From: Pohlia nutans
Taxonomy: Eukaryota; Streptophyta; Bryopsida; Bryales; Mniaceae
Assembly: GCA_022496805.1 (NCBI GenBank)
Contig: CM040085.1
Coordinates: 47,521,811-47,585,810, forward strand
Direction of reading: 5' to 3'
DNA: 64,000 nt
In this document: positions 35,126 to 47,859 of the stretch, piece by piece
Layout of the letters: every line of letters begins with the position of its first letter
How positions within the stretch are numbered: position 1 is the first letter of the stretch
Position numbers and translations under genes: made by a program
Notes under the pieces: generated by a model
What the model was told of the DNA's origin: nothing
The model's input: only the letters and a program-made list of their open reading frames with translations
Databases searched by the model: none

Positions 35126-35759
35126 TATAAAATACAATTTAAAAAACTAATTAAGTGATGATATTCAAACAAGAAATTGTAGGTTGTCCAATATTTATTA
35201 ACAAAATTTGAAACAAGAACTTCATAATCTTTATTAAAATTTTATAACATATTATTTGTTGAAATTTTTTGAGTGGAATCACCAATAAAAAAACCAACTA
35301 TTAGAGATAACACAAAAATATCACATTGACATTGAATGTAAACATGATAACGTGAAAATTCTATTTTCATGTATATCTATAACGCATTCAATGTGAAATT
35401 TCCGTGTTATCTCTTACCGCAATTTTCCACTTGTGAATGTAAAACTCTCAATATTACAAATTTTAGAATTGTTGTTTGTGATGACCACATCTTGAATTGA
35501 AGGAGTTATACTTTTTACCTCAATACACTTCCAATTTATCATTTTGGTAGAATATCAATTCTAGATACATGACTCGTACATGAGTTGACATGAGGAAAGT
35601 GTCCAATCACACGTGTATACAACAACAAATATTTTGTGCAAGTACTTGAATGTAATATTGGAGGGTGTGATAATAACAAGTTTAGAATGTATTTCTTTTT
35701 GACAGCTATCAATAGTTCAATTTAGTGTAGCAAAAGGTGACTTTTTACAATTGCTTTAA

Positions 35760-36331
35760 CCCCTAACTATCCAACCGTTCAATTTTTAGAGAATGTGCAG
35801 ATTTCATCCACGTTTTCTCCTCCATCATGCACTTCTTGCAAGGAAAAAAAATACTACAAAATTCTATGGCAATATAGCTTCATGCATGTGTGATCCGATT
35901 TGAAAGGGGATGATTTGTGAAAAATTTATGCCTCATTTTATGTTGCAACGATTCACCAATAATTTTGAAGATTTTAGTCTCAATGTGCTCTTGAAAAAAA
36001 AAAAAAAAAAAAAAAAATACTCATAAAATTAAGCAACTGAAAAATCTCAAAAAATCACTACACTTACAGTACTACATTTCAACCCATCTCAAAAAAATTC
36101 ATTTACTGATTGTCAATATCTTGTTTGTAATCTAATTACAAAATATTTTAAATTTCAAGTTTAAGAATATTGATGATAGCAATCACAAATCTAACCATAT
36201 GGATAGAATCTAAAATTCATAATGTACAACTTTTAGTCATACATCAAGTTCAAAATGTCCCTCTTAGTTGCAATTTATAATGCATCTTTGCAAACTTGCC
36301 AAATTTGAAGAGAGGTGAGGACGTGTAGGGG
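35760..36331. mobile_element. TTAA-flanked element, 572 bp (group I, inverted)
   Basis: It starts CCCCTAACTATCCAACCG and ends GGACGTGTAGGGG, with TTAA on both sides, and is the reverse complement of the group I elements. An A-run of about 25 lies inside at about 35994-36017. It lies about 210 bp beyond the last recognised exon of the minus-strand protease homologue, possibly inside its next intron. Confidence 0.8.
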
Positions 36332-36348
36332 TTAAAATCAATGTTCTT

Positions 36349-36417
36349 TCTTCTGGCAATTTTTAGCTTCTGGCAGCTGCTTAAAAGCACCTGCCAGAAG
36401 CTAAAAATTGCCAGAAA
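36349..36417. repeat. Near-perfect hairpin, about 68 bp
   Basis: TTCTGGCAATTTTTAGCTTC and GAAGCTAAAAATTGCCAGAA face each other around a short AGCTGCTTAAAAGCACCT centre. It could be a tiny foldback element. No miRNA claim is made. Confidence 0.8.
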
Positions 36418-36542
36418 AAAACGATGGTTAATATGTTATGTATCAAGGATCAAGATTTGCAATAGATATGAGATTTTAACACTTACATTGCTAACATATA
36501 TAGAGAGGGCAGAGTGTAGAGTTGTGAGCATGAAACACCAAC

Positions 36543-39500
36543 CTCCGAGGATGTTGGCTCCGGGTTGTTGGATATCATCGGAACTTCGAATTGCAAGGCA
36601 CACCAAACCTTCTGCCTGTGTCAAAATCCCACAGGAAGCAATGTTCAAAGATAAACTAATGGTATGTTCCCACTTGGTCTTAGGCCCACTTTATACACAG
36701 GCTGGGGCTGGATGGAAGGCCGGCCCGAATCAATTCGGCCCAAGTTTGAAGTTCGGGCTAAGGAAAACCTTATCCCGATATCATCAAACCGGCCCAAAGA
36801 TTTGGCGCCAAAATCATGCCACATAGGACGCCACGTAGGAAAAATTGCTCGTTCCAGCCCGGCCCTAGTATAAAGCCCTTGGGCCGTATTTGAAAGAATC
36901 GAGCGATCCTATTGGTTGAAATTTGAATATTACAAACCTAAATAAGTCATATATTCTGCCAAATATTCAACCACCGACGGTAAGTTCCCTATACCCTGTT
37001 CTTTGGTTTATGTTAGATATCGGTTACTGCTTACTAGAGAGTCTATTCCCGAAAGGGGAGAGTAGTTTTGTTTCATTGTCCCTTTGTCCAAGGGACACTG
37101 GGTCAATGTCATTACGAACAAACACTTTATTCACGCCGGCCTTGCAAAAGAACCGGAGTTTATATCTATCTAAGGGTCGACATCTCATGTTGAATAATTA
37201 ATCTTTTGAAAAAAAAATTAAAAATCAACAAATGTCAAATTATGTAAATATTCTTCAAGATTCTATTTTTTGCCATAAAAAATTATTATTTTTGAAAAGA
37301 AAGAATTTCCTAAAGATTTGGCCTTCTCTTCTTAGAATTATATTTTGGTGATTCCAAAAAAAAAAGATTTTTTTTACTTTTCTGCATTTTAGAATATATA
37401 TGAAAAAAAATCTATATATTTTTGTGCGCCTAGATTTTTCGTTGACGACAGACTAGTGGTCTTAGCAAAGTAAATGTAGAACTGTGAATGTAAGCAAGAT
37501 TCTATCTATTATCTTCTTAGGGCCGCTTTACACTTAGGAGTTGGGCCCGTCGTTCTTGGGCCCAATGCAACAAAAAAATCAGTTCATATTAGCCTTAGGC
37601 CCGGCCTCAAACACTCAATATAATAAGATTAGAGTTTTTAATGAAATGTGTATTTGGGCCCAAGTTCAAAGTTTCGGCCTTCATATTTGGTGGACCCAAT
37701 GAATGGAGTTGGGCCTCTGTAGAGCTTGTCAGTTTTAAGATAAAAGATGTTTCAAATGGTCGATTGAGCTCGACTCCTAGTGTAAAGGGATTGGACCCAA
37801 TTCCAGGATTTCAACCAATGAAAAGCTAAGATTTTAGCCCTTTTACACACCAACATAGGCCCAAATCCTAGTGTAAAGTAGCCTTTGCTCATGTGTGTTC
37901 TAGAATGCCACTTGTCTACTAACCAAAAAATAGAATCTTTTTCATTGGCTATCTAACTAAATTCTCTGTCAACTACCTAACACCTTCATTCACAATGAGA
38001 AATTTTTTTAGCATTTAGGTTAGGGTTCATGGATGATTTGGGAAGAACTGGCAATAGTCCCATCTATTTTAAAAATAATCATTCAATCATAGGTGTGTCG
38101 GTTGTTATGTTTGTTTTAGAAGTCCCAACCAATTAAAACACGACACGTTTTACTTTTCATAAGAAGTATACCAGTAGCCTCTTTTTTCAAGTTTTGAAAT
38201 TCAACTACCAGGAGTCAAGTGTCAATTTGATCAATCCATTTGTAAGTAGAGATCGATTCTTCCCATTCCTTGACTAATTAGTTGCCTTCTTAAAAGTTGA
38301 AAAGCAATTAGAACATGGCTCATGTGACTCTGGACGGCCTTGGCACACAACCAAAAAGGATGAAAAGTATTGCGAACCTTTTCAAATAGCTTCCAAGAGC
38401 GTAACTTTTTTGTATCAAGTAAAAGGCTCAGTCAACCTAAATTTTATCAAGTTTCTCATAACATTTAGTAGCATGTGTTGGGTATACCTTTTAGCTACAT
38501 TCAACAAGGTAAGCAAAGTGGACAAACAAGAGATGGGGAGGGAATGAGATGGTGGACACATGGCAAACATAAGTTACATCGCTGACAATTTCCAAAACAA
38601 AAGTCATTACTCCCATGCCTGCAAATGAAATAGTGGACGCATGTGCTACTCACTCTTACAACTGTAAATTCCCAATACTTGCCCTAGCAAACATGGGTAG
38701 CTATTGATTTACTCTGTCCAAAAAATGTAGAATATGCTAGAGATTCTCGGGGAGCCTAGGGGAAAGCCAAGCTTTGCTACTAAATGTTATGATTATGCAT
38801 TCTACTTGTAATTGGTCAAGTAACTGTAATTTGTGAAACATCAGTTGGGTGTGTCATAGTGACCAAAGTTGTCCTATCCGACCACTTGAGAAGACGTCAA
38901 AGACAGACACTACACCCTCCCATTTAGGAATATATCATATTCTTGAAATATTTCTGGAATATTTTAGAATATTTCATCCAAGTTGTCTAGCGTACTAGAC
39001 ACTAATAGAAAAGGTGGCGCTCCCCGGGGACATGCCCACGCAAAATCATTGTGCATGCGTGGAATTGGGCACTACTTACCCGGGCATCTCCCTTGGCAGT
39101 GCCACCTTTTCTACTAGTGAGATACCCACCGAACAACTTGACAACGTCAAACAAGACAACTCGACAGACATAACCAAAAATGTGTCGAAGAAGACAACCC
39201 TGATGGTGACCCACTTTTATTTGGAAAGCTCTTCAAACATAAAAACAGAAATTTGAGCGCGGCACAGTGGGGATGCTCTTACCTCTGCTGTAAGAAAGTT
39301 CTCTGGCTTAATGAACATCCTCATCGGGAAGATATCTCCCTCACGCTCCGGTAAGTCAGGTTTAAACATCAACGTGACATTTGCGAAAGCTTTTATGAGC
39401 TCAGCATCCTCTCTGCAATACACATGGTTAAGTTTATTGAGATTAACCACAGGGTTTTTAATTTTTAATTTTTTAATTTTTAATTCTTTCATTTATTGTC

Positions 39501-42197
39501 TCTACCCTACCAGGAGAGACTACACAAACGCATTGTTTTCGAGTTATATGGCTGAACAATATAATCAAGCCATAAAAGTAAATCTAGGGTAAATACTATG
39601 GCACAGACTACACAACTAGCCGCTTGTTCTTTTAAATGGTGGCTCCATAACTTTCTTCAAGCTCATAGTTTTGGCGAAATTTTCTTACTTTTCTTATAGT
39701 TTGGTAGCTACAATACAAAACCTGACAAAATTTACAATTCAACATTTTATTTTGTCGAAAATGTGTCTTCCGTAGTACCATAGCAGGATCATCACCATGC
39801 AAACGAATATTTAATATTTTTTGAAAAGTAAGGTTCTTTCCAAAAATGAAATTTTAAATTTTCGTTTTGGAGCAAATAATTAAATAAAAGAATGGCCTGA
39901 AATAGACTGGAAATAGCAAAGTACAGCTAAAATTGATTTATTCTACTTTTGTTCTTTTGTCCTCATATTTTCCGGTTTTTTACGTTTTTCTTGGAATTAT
40001 TTTATGGCGACCCTGCTATGGTACTATTGTAATACAAGGACTCAGCTAAAAGTATTCTAACAAACAAAACACCTTCTGAAAAAATATATGCATGAATAAA
40101 AATATAAAAATAAATTATTAAGCACAAACTAGTACAAAATCTTCCTTGTTTAATTCCTAAAGGACCAAGGATTTATGGTTTTAAAATGAAAAATTCAATA
40201 AACCATATTGTGAATAAATATAATAAAAATAAGACCAAAATTTTGTATCATGGAAATTAGTTTAAAAAAAGTTTCGTGTGTTGGTCAAAAAACAAATAAA
40301 TTTGAAGCAAAGAAAGTCCACATAGGACTTGTTCAAAAATGCTAAAAAAAACATGAGTTTCAATTTGGGCTTCTTGATTTTTTAGGGGTTAACCTCTAAA
40401 GGACCAAGTGTCCTAACTAGGACATTTCAATGTTTGGGTAGGTTCCCACAGTGTCAATTTTTATTTTCATTTTTTGAAATAAATTATGTGAATTTGATAT
40501 ATCAATACAAAAATGGGGATCTAATGTTTTTTTGGTTCTGACTTTTTAAGAGGTAGTTATGGAGCAAAAGGGGTTTTTTTGGGGAGAATGGGCAGTGCGG
40601 GTAGGGCTCAAAATAAACCTCAGAAATTACTATTTTCAGCTTTAATTGTAGGATCTTGTTATATATTACCAAAAGAGTGCATGGTAAAATTTTCATAGAA
40701 TTTGACCGTACAAATTGCAAGATTATAGCGTTTGAAGTCAAAAGATGAAATTGCAGTCTTTTTGGATATTTTTTGACCGTCTTTGGAGACATGGGAAAAT
40801 TTGTTAAATTGGTCAAAAAAATTCTTAAATTTTATTTAAATGTTTTATTTGGTATTTTCTGTCAAGGGGAAAAAAAATATTCACAAGAGAATGAATAGAA
40901 AGAGGTGAAAATGATGCTCAAAAACATGAAAAACTGCGGTCCTTTAGGGGTTAACCAAAAAAAACGTGAACTGGGGTGGTTTTGTATCTATTTTTGTATA
41001 AATTGGATGATCAACATTCATATGTAATGTGACAAACAATATCAGCAACAGCAAGCCGGTAAAAATGTGATCTTACACAGTGGTCTTCCAAAAACTCCAA
41101 CAAGTTCCTTCCTCTCCTTCGATAATTTGTAAATCAAACCCATGTTGATTTGCCCATTTCTTCACCTGTCAGTTAAGTGAGCATCACCAAAACTTGTTAC
41201 ACATTATCTTTAACCCCTAAACGTACCAGGGTGTCCCTGGAATTGACAATTTGAGGAAAAGCATTATAAACTACTATTTAGAAGAATATTTTGGAATTGA
41301 TATACAAATGAAAGTTCTAGATTTTGAATTTTAGATTCCATCTGTACGGTTTGATTCACTAATACTATCACCAATATTTAATTATAAAATTTGAAAGTTA
41401 AAATTAAAAATTCCTTCTAAATTCGATTACAAACAAAATTTTAATATTTTTTGAGTAAATTTTGTTGGAATGAGTTTGAAATGAGATACTCTTAAATGTG
41501 GTGATTCTTTGAAATTTTTGTGTTTCTTAAATCTATGACCTCATTTTTGCAAGGCCACTTTTGAACTACAGTCAATGCAATTTTGGCTTGGTCAACGACT
41601 TGACATACTTCTACATTTGTAATTTTAGAAAAATATGTAATCAAGTATGACTAAATTCAACCGTTAGATAGGACAACAACTTGGTGAAGAATCTCCAAAA
41701 AAATGGATGACTTTCATCCAAGCATTGATGAGAACGTGAGAAGGGTTTGAATCTGTTAGTCGTCCACTTTCTGGACGCTCTGACGTTTAGGGGTTAACAG
41801 GGTGTCACTGGAATCGACAATTTGAGAAAAATCATCATAAACTACTATTTAGAAGAATATTTTGAAATTGATATACAAATGAAAGTTCTAGATTTTGAAT
41901 TTTAGATTCCATCTGTACGGTTTGATTCACTGATACTATCACCAATATTTAATGATAAAATTTGAAAGTTAAAATTAAAAATTCCTTCTAAATTCGATTA
42001 CAAACAAAATTTTAATATTTTTTGAGTGAAATTTGTTGGAATGAATTTGAAATGAGATACTATTAAACGTGATGATTCTTTAAAAAATTTGCGTTTCTTA
42101 AATCTATGACCTCATTTTTGCAAGGCCACTTTTGAACTACAGTCAATGCAATTTTGGCTTGGTCAACGACTTGACATGCTTCTACATTTGTAATTTA

Positions 42198-42264
<67 letters not shown>

Positions 42265-45200
42265 CAAGTATGACTAAATCTAACCGTTAGATAAGATAAC
42301 AACTTGGTGAAGAATCTCCAAAAAATTGGATGACTTTCATCCAAGCATTGATGAGAACATGAGAAGGGTTTGAATCTATTAGTCGTCCACTTTCTGGACG
42401 CTATGATGTTTAGGGGTTAACAGGGTTTTGCACTACATAACATTCAGTAGCATGCATTGTCTTTGTCTTGGCTCTACAGTAAATGGTGTCAAATATTCCA
42501 CACCCAATAATATTTCATCAGTAGCTAAGTGGACAGGTGGAGGCTCAAGGTAATGAGCAGAGTGCATGAAGGAAAGGCAGTGGGCATGAAGGCTACTGCA
42601 TAACATTCAGTAGCCTCTGTAACTGCTGCCTTCCGCCAACAGAATGATGTGGAATATCCCACATCATTTCATCCCCCCAATGAAATGATGTGGGATATTC
42701 CACATCACATCAGTAGCTATGGGGGCAAGTGGCATAAAGCAAGAGCAATCAACCACGGTGAACAGTAATCCAAAGCACTCACTCAATCACACTCAACTGT
42801 GTTTTGTAATTGTTTATTTGATTCAATAGTCCATTCAATTACAAATCACTGATCATTCTATATATAAAGGTGGATGAAACTAAAAGGCAGCCTCTTGGAA
42901 GGCTACTGAATGTTATGTAAATGTTATGTAGTGATTGCAATGTTGTGGTCTAAAAAACGATGGATATATGGAGGATGAAGAACGGCTTACTATATTCACA
43001 AAAGGTGTAAATATCTTATTCTCCAGATACGTAAAGCGGTAGCTGCCATCCACTGTGAGGTAGAAGGGTTCCAGTTCATGCTTTTCCTTATAATCAAATA
43101 CTGAAATTCCACCGTATTTGATATTCAATAAGGGCACTTCATAAGCTCTGCAATAAAATAAATAGTTATAGCATCATCTGGGGGAGTTTACTCAAGGTAT
43201 TTTATGCGTATTACGTAAGAATAAATCTTTGATCTCCTATATTACATTGTAAATAATCAATCAAACAACTCGAAAAATTATAGGATGTTTCTTTATGTTG
43301 GAAGTTTATATTGTGAATTTTTGGGAATTTATTTTATTCAAATTAATTACTTATAAATTCTTGAAGTAAATAAATACACTATATAACTAATTTTTGTGTT
43401 TTTAGAGCTCGTTTCAATTGTGCTTTTAGAGTTGGTTTTCAAATTAATTGAAATAAGAGTTTTTAAAAATAAAAGATATAATGATTACGTGACCACACTA
43501 AAAAAATTGGAGCTAAATCAAACTTTATAAAAAAGTATATAGGGGGTTGAAAATCACTTGTTTGCACGTTGTTATGTAATATTTGGAAGTGACCTCCCCA
43601 AGAGCATCATATATATTGGGTTAAAAGCTAGTAAGTACTTTACTTGAGGTATGGGATGCTATTAGGAATTCTTATAGTTTACCTTAATCAAAAGCATAGA
43701 AAGATTTTTGCCTTTGGTTTTTTCAAAAAGTTACAATTCAACGAGTATCAATATGGGCCTTGGGCACCATGTTCTGGCACTATTCCTTGGTGCCCAAAGA
43801 CCATTCTTTTTACTAGTGCAAGTCCTTGAAGAAACATATGAATTTGGCAAATTGAAATAGAATCCAATAACTAAACCTACACAAATTTCAAACTTGATGG
43901 GCCAAGCACGTTGAAGACAAGTCATCCTATATATGTGAAAAGTGTACATATCAAATTTTTTCATGTAAGACACTAATACATAGTCATCACAATTAGTCGA
44001 TCATGTGGCACAAAATAATAGGGTGGCTTACTTTAGTACACAAACTTAAGTCCTAAATTCCTTTAAGACGAGGATGAAGGAATTTAAGGTTTTGTTTGAA
44101 GTCAACATCGCTCAGAAAAATACATAATTAGAAGTTGTACGTCAAAATTCTATAGATTAATCTTAACTAAATATTTTGTATTATATACATACCCCTTATT
44201 CTCAGAAAGTCGTGTCCACGGATGTTTTTTGCCCAATTCTCTTAAAGGGAAACCGAATGCAATGTATCCGGCCTGATAGGCTTTTCTTTTATTCAAACAT
44301 AGGACTATACTATGTTCAGCCAATATCCGTTTGTGTAATTGACTAGGAAAAGAAAGAGATTCTCGATTCAAACCCAAAACACCGTCCGTTTGCAACTTGT
44401 GTTTATATTTCATCCTTTTTCCCGTTGCTATTGAGCGTCGTTTATATACGCACCTAGTATGTGACAATATATTGTTACGTCAATGTTGTATAGGAAACGA
44501 GATCAAGGAATTGCAAAATACAACTTTGAGAAAATTAAACATATATACTAGATGAGGCTGAGAAGGAATCATGTGATACCCAAAAATCATTGGCAATAGT
44601 TTGTATTTCTCATGAATAGGTACACTATTATTACTAAGGGAAACATTGGCAAATGTCAAAAGTGCCTCGAGATTCTCATTCTTTCCATAGGGAGCGTTAA
44701 ATTGACAAATCCCATTTATACATGATGCTGGTACATTTTCTTTTGTATATACTTGTTTGCAAATTTCGCTTTTACACCACGTATCATTGACTACGACATG
44801 CAGCCCATTTGGGCTCTGCAAGCATTTCAAACCCCAAGTTGTGAGATATCATAGAGCATTATAGAAGACATGCAATCCAACTTCTACCAACATGTATACC
44901 CATCCAATTAAGATACTACGGCAACACCAAAAACCTTATCCCACGATCCAATAGATAAGTGCTTTTTTTAGTATAGGTCTTGGAAAATTTAGTATAGAGA
45001 AAATTGACTATGGACTAGAAGAACTTCGGAAAACATGTAGATGAAAGATAAAATTTTAAATGGATAATTGACTCACATGCAATTGAGGTGGTTGAATTTT
45101 TCTTTCCACTTTTCCCACTTGCCTCTCTTGTCTTTGGGTGTCCACTTGCAATTTATCTAAATCAATTGGCCTCTAAAATCAAGTTCTAGATAATAAGTTA

Positions 45201-45516
45201 TATTAGCCACTTTCATTTTTACAAAAAGAAGTGTCTCTTGGAGTCTCTTTACCTCCCATACATTTCTTTGGGGGTTCCATTCAGGAAATGGAATTACTGG
45301 GGTAGGTACTTTATCAGATGGTGATGTCAAAAGTCGTCGAGTTGTATTGGCAGTTATTGAGTATTGGTTTCTTAATGTTGTTTCGAAATTATCCAATTCA
45401 TATTCTGTGGTGAATACATGAAATAGAACATATGATTCCTGAAGACGAGTCGTCCTCGCTTTTAGAACTTGAATCAATGGCAATAAACCTATGGAGAGGG
45501 CTATCACCAAAATCAA
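36543..45516 (-). CDS. Pepsin-like (A1) aspartyl protease homologue, partial, probably non-catalytic
   Basis: Recognised pieces, in coding order: 45516 to about 45170 (hydrophobic start MILVIALSIGLLPLIQVLKA, then ITYYLELDFRGQ), about 45170-45079, 44815-44580, 44453-44193, 43147-42991, 41165-41077, 39412-39282 and 36615-36543. From 45079 on, the junctions keep phase. The A1 pattern is clear: paired Cys (CKSEIC, CINGIC), FGC, TDGVLGLNRESLSFPSQL, GYIAFG, VDGSYRFTYL, GTCW, FIKPENFLTAE and VCLAIRSSDD then PGANILGG. Plant nepenthesin-type proteases are secreted or vacuolar endopeptidases. Both catalytic motifs are changed: the first DTG(S) position reads VDTQRQ and the second DSG reads VDGS. The first two pieces fit only with a frame change near 45160-45180. 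The last exon was not found. Introns of 0.1-2.7 kb hold several transposons. It may be a pseudogene or an inactive relative. Confidence 0.7.
36683..36878. mobile_element. PIF/Harbinger-like MITE, 196 bp
   Basis: Ends GGCCCACTTTATACACAGG and CCTAGTATAAAGCCC are inverted repeats, with TTA on the left and TTG on the right as a worn 3-bp duplication. The interior is GC-rich (GGCCGGCCCGAA). It lies in an intron of the protease homologue. Confidence 0.6.
37520..37883. mobile_element. PIF/Harbinger-like MITE, 364 bp
   Basis: Ends GGGCCGCTTTACACTTAGG and CCTAGTGTAAAGTAGCC are inverted repeats, flanked by TTA and TTT. Many GGGCCCAA motifs occur inside. The termini match those at 58979-59758 (GGACCGCTTCACACT). 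Confidence 0.7.
37884..38999. other. Intronic DNA of the protease homologue
   Basis: AT-rich, no coding exon or complete transposon is recognised in this stretch. Confidence 0.35.
39000..39119. mobile_element. CACTA-type MITE, 120 bp
   Basis: Ends CACTAATAGAAAAGGTGGC and GCCACCTTTTCTACTAGTG are inverted repeats; AGA is duplicated on both sides (38997-38999, 39120-39122). It lies in an intron of the protease homologue. Confidence 0.88.
39774..40028. mobile_element. MITE with TAGTACCATAGCAG termini, about 255 bp
   Basis: Ends TAGTACCATAGCAGGATC and GACCCTGCTATGGTACTA are inverted. The interior (GAATATTTAATATTTTTTGA, AATAGCAAA) matches the nested copy at about 25527-25790. Target duplication not resolved. 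Confidence 0.7.
40153..40388. mobile_element. MITE of the GGACCAAG group, copy 3
   Basis: From TTCCTAAAGGACCAAGGATT to TTGATTTTTTAGGGG, collinear with copies at 29924 and 31888. It shares the TTAA at 40389-40392 with the next element. Confidence 0.6.
40393..40950. mobile_element. TTAA-flanked element, 558 bp (group IV)
   Basis: Starts CCTCTAAAGGACCAAGTG and ends CGGTCCTTTAGGGG with TTAA on both sides. The termini include GGACC like the 240-bp group, but the interior is different. No coding sequence is seen. Confidence 0.75.
41214..41793. mobile_element. TTAA-flanked element, 580 bp (group II)
   Basis: Starts CCCCTAAACGTACCAGGGTG and ends TGACGTTTAGGGG, TTAA on both sides. Nearly identical to 30441-31017 and to the copy directly following. 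Confidence 0.85.
41798..42416. mobile_element. TTAA element (group II), 5'-clipped tandem copy with AT microsatellite
   Basis: It starts CAGGGTGTCACTGG, lacking the first 13 bases of the terminus, shares TTAA with the preceding copy and ends GATGTTTAGGGG then TTAA. An (AT)n tract of about 58 bp at about 42204-42262 lies in the interior, which explains its greater length. The phrase CAGGG follows the final TTAA as well. Confidence 0.8.
42431..42933. mobile_element. CACTA-like element, 503 bp, with inner palindrome
   Basis: Ends CACTACATAACATTCAGTAG and CTACTGAATGTTATG...GTTATGTAGTG are inverted. Inside, GATGTGGAATATCCCACATC and GATGTGGGATATTCCACATC form a near-perfect hairpin at about 42644-42707. 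No 3-bp target duplication is seen (TTG left, ATT right), so the class is tentative. Confidence 0.6.
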
Positions 45517-46930
45517 AATAACCTAATGTCCTAGAATTCGTAATGACCAATTTTGGTGCAGTATGCCTGGCTGCAAGCACCAATACTTTGTAAATACTCA
45601 TTCTAAGAAGTCACAAATCTTCGATGGATTTCAGTTTTCAACATATGAACTATAATTGAGCTAATATGGCATTGTGTTCTAATCAATACAAAATATCAAC
45701 AACACACTTCTATATCCTACAAGAATAATTTATACTTTCCCAAATCTAAGCATTGAAATCCCAATTGCGATAGAATAGTAAGAGAGGATTGTTTGCACCA
45801 GCATTTAAATACGAAGGTGCAAGACTTTTTGAGCTGATACATGAATCTATTGGTTTTATTGATTGAATTTCGGTCCTACCATCAATTCAAACTATTATTG
45901 TGTAGATTCAAAACTAGAATGTTTTCATTCCTATGTGAATTTGGGTTAGAAATACATATCCATAGTCTTGCTTATAAGCCAAATCTTTGACGAGCAATCT
46001 AAACATGAATTTCAATGATGAAGAATGTATTGTGTTTATCTCTAAATGGAAAAGTTGATAGAATTTAAAGTTAAACCTAAATTTACATTAATTTTAAATT
46101 TATTAAAACCTATACGAGTTACAAACAATACATGAAAGATACACAATTATATTTGAATGCAAAAATGATGACTAAAAATAGAAAAACTACATGAACAGTT
46201 CTATGATGATGTGTAGATTTGACCAAACAAAAGACTTACCTGTACAGACCGTAAAGAGGTTCTTGCAAGCTTCCAAGGGCTTAAATTCATCCCCCCTTTC
46301 CACTCACCTTTCCAAACATCATGAACCTCAATCTAATCTACATACCAACTACACATTCATTATAACTGTTAGACATTGTATATAGCTTATATCTCCATCT
46401 CCTCAATGGTAACATTTTTCTATTGAAATTTTGAGTAAGAGGAACGTCTCGCTTATAAAAAATCAAAGCAACGTTTTCTCTTGTTTCTCCAAGCATAAGT
46501 GTGGTCAATTAACCCACGTTCTAACATTCATCCATTTGTGCTTTTTAATATGGAGGGCTAGAAGGAAGCATTCAACAAACACTCTCTTGCTGCATGGGAA
46601 AGGAAATGTGTTTTTTGATAACAATGTTCCAGGATTGTCAAGGTTGAATATATCTTGATAAGATACAAATACAGTTTTAAAAGGAAAAGAATAGAATGGA
46701 AGATAACCTAACCGCTTTTCAAACATTTTTTCCATATGAAAACAATCCCTAATAATATCAATTCCAATGACAAAACAATAATTGCATCTACTAAAAGTGA
46801 AAATATATATGGTATTGAGTCTTCTACCACACTCATATTTCTTCTATCACATTTATATGTTTACAACATAGATTGACACCATAGATTAAAAACCAAAAGT
46901 TGAGTAGCAGAATAAAATCAGCTTGTCGAG
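45517..46930. other. Upstream of the protease homologue
   Basis: AT-rich DNA without a supported gene. It should contain the promoter of the minus-strand protease homologue, but no core element could be fixed. Confidence 0.3.
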
Positions 46931-47160
46931 AGATTCAAAACCCTAATGTCGTAGAACAAACCAATGCTTTGTTGTACATAATCTCGGTACATAATACTTG
47001 ACAACAACGTCAATTCTTGATAAGCCACTCCATACATCAACTTGAAAATAGTCCCTCCAAGGCGCTGGCCACCATTTGCAAGAGCTCCATGTTCTAGTGT
47101 GTTTGTAACGAAAATTGAACGTTTCATAAACCTCCATACGACAATCGCCTTATTGAAACC
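46931..47160 (-). other. Possible coding exon, frame unclear
   Basis: Two overlapping minus-strand frames are open. One has YETFNFRYKHTRTWSSCKWW and VDVWSGLSRIDVVVKYY, the other MKRSIFVTNTLEHGALANGG. The richer aromatic/Cys frame looks more like a folded secreted protein. No family is recognised and splice partners were not found. It could belong to the 5' part of the protease gene or to a lost gene. Confidence 0.25.
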
Positions 47161-47167
47161 ACTTTTG

Positions 47168-47430
47168 CACCTATTAGAAGAAAACTTTATTAACTATAAC
47201 ATGAAAAGGTCACATTGAATGTGTTATAAATACTCTCGCCGGGGCCTTGGCCCTTGGTTCACTGTGATGTTTTGTTTTCTCAAAGGAATAAAATGTCCTG
47301 TTGTTTCAAAAAAAAAAAAACAAATTGTGTTATAAATAAACAAAAAAACGTGAAAATTGTAATATCTTGTTTCTATAACACATTCAACATGATATATCTA
47401 TGTTATCTCTAATGGAATTTTCTACTAGTG
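47168..47430. mobile_element. CACTA-type MITE carrying a retroposon insertion
   Basis: Right end ATTTTCTACTAGTG and a worn left end CACCTATTAGAAGAAAA are inverted; inner phrases ACATTGAATGTGTTATAAA and TATAACACATTCAACATG also pair. A related sequence lies at about 35290-35440. The retroposon fragment is described separately. Confidence 0.55.
47233..47325 (+). mobile_element. Short poly(A)-tailed retroposon with 13-bp target duplication
   Basis: About 75 bp ending GGAATAAAATGTCCTG, then TTGTTTC and a run of about 12 A, is flanked by TGTGTTATAAATA on both sides (47220-47232 and 47326-47338). The GGGGCCTTGGCCC start and polyadenylated tail fit the extreme 3' end of a LINE or a SINE put in by target-primed reverse transcription. 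Confidence 0.8.
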
Positions 47431-47859
47431 ATGTGCATTGCACAAAATTTGTGATACAAATACAACCAAAATGGTGCAAAAAGGGGAACAAATAAAGAAA
47501 AAAAACCTTGAACTCGAATCACTCAATCAAAACATTAACTCCAACCACAACAACAATGACTCTAAATTTTATTTTATTTCTAAAAATTAAAATTTTTACA
47601 ATCAAGAAAATACACAACGTAAACGAAACGCTTTCAAAAATTTAAACCAACAAAACAAAACAAAAAAAATAAAACCAAAAAGTTGCCAAAGAACGGATTC
47701 CTCTAACGTGGACAAATCAAAGTGATGCACCAAAAACTGCAGCAAACGACACGAATTGAAGCGGACAATGAAAAGAATTTGACATCCATTTTAGGAATGA
47801 ATGAGGGTTTAGGGTTTTCCATCCACGAGATGAATGTTGGTGATGGTGTCCAGATGAAT

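Noticed and set aside
36349..36417. Hairpin as a microRNA precursor
   Set aside because: The arms are almost perfectly paired and short, as in a foldback repeat; nothing indicates a processed strand or target.
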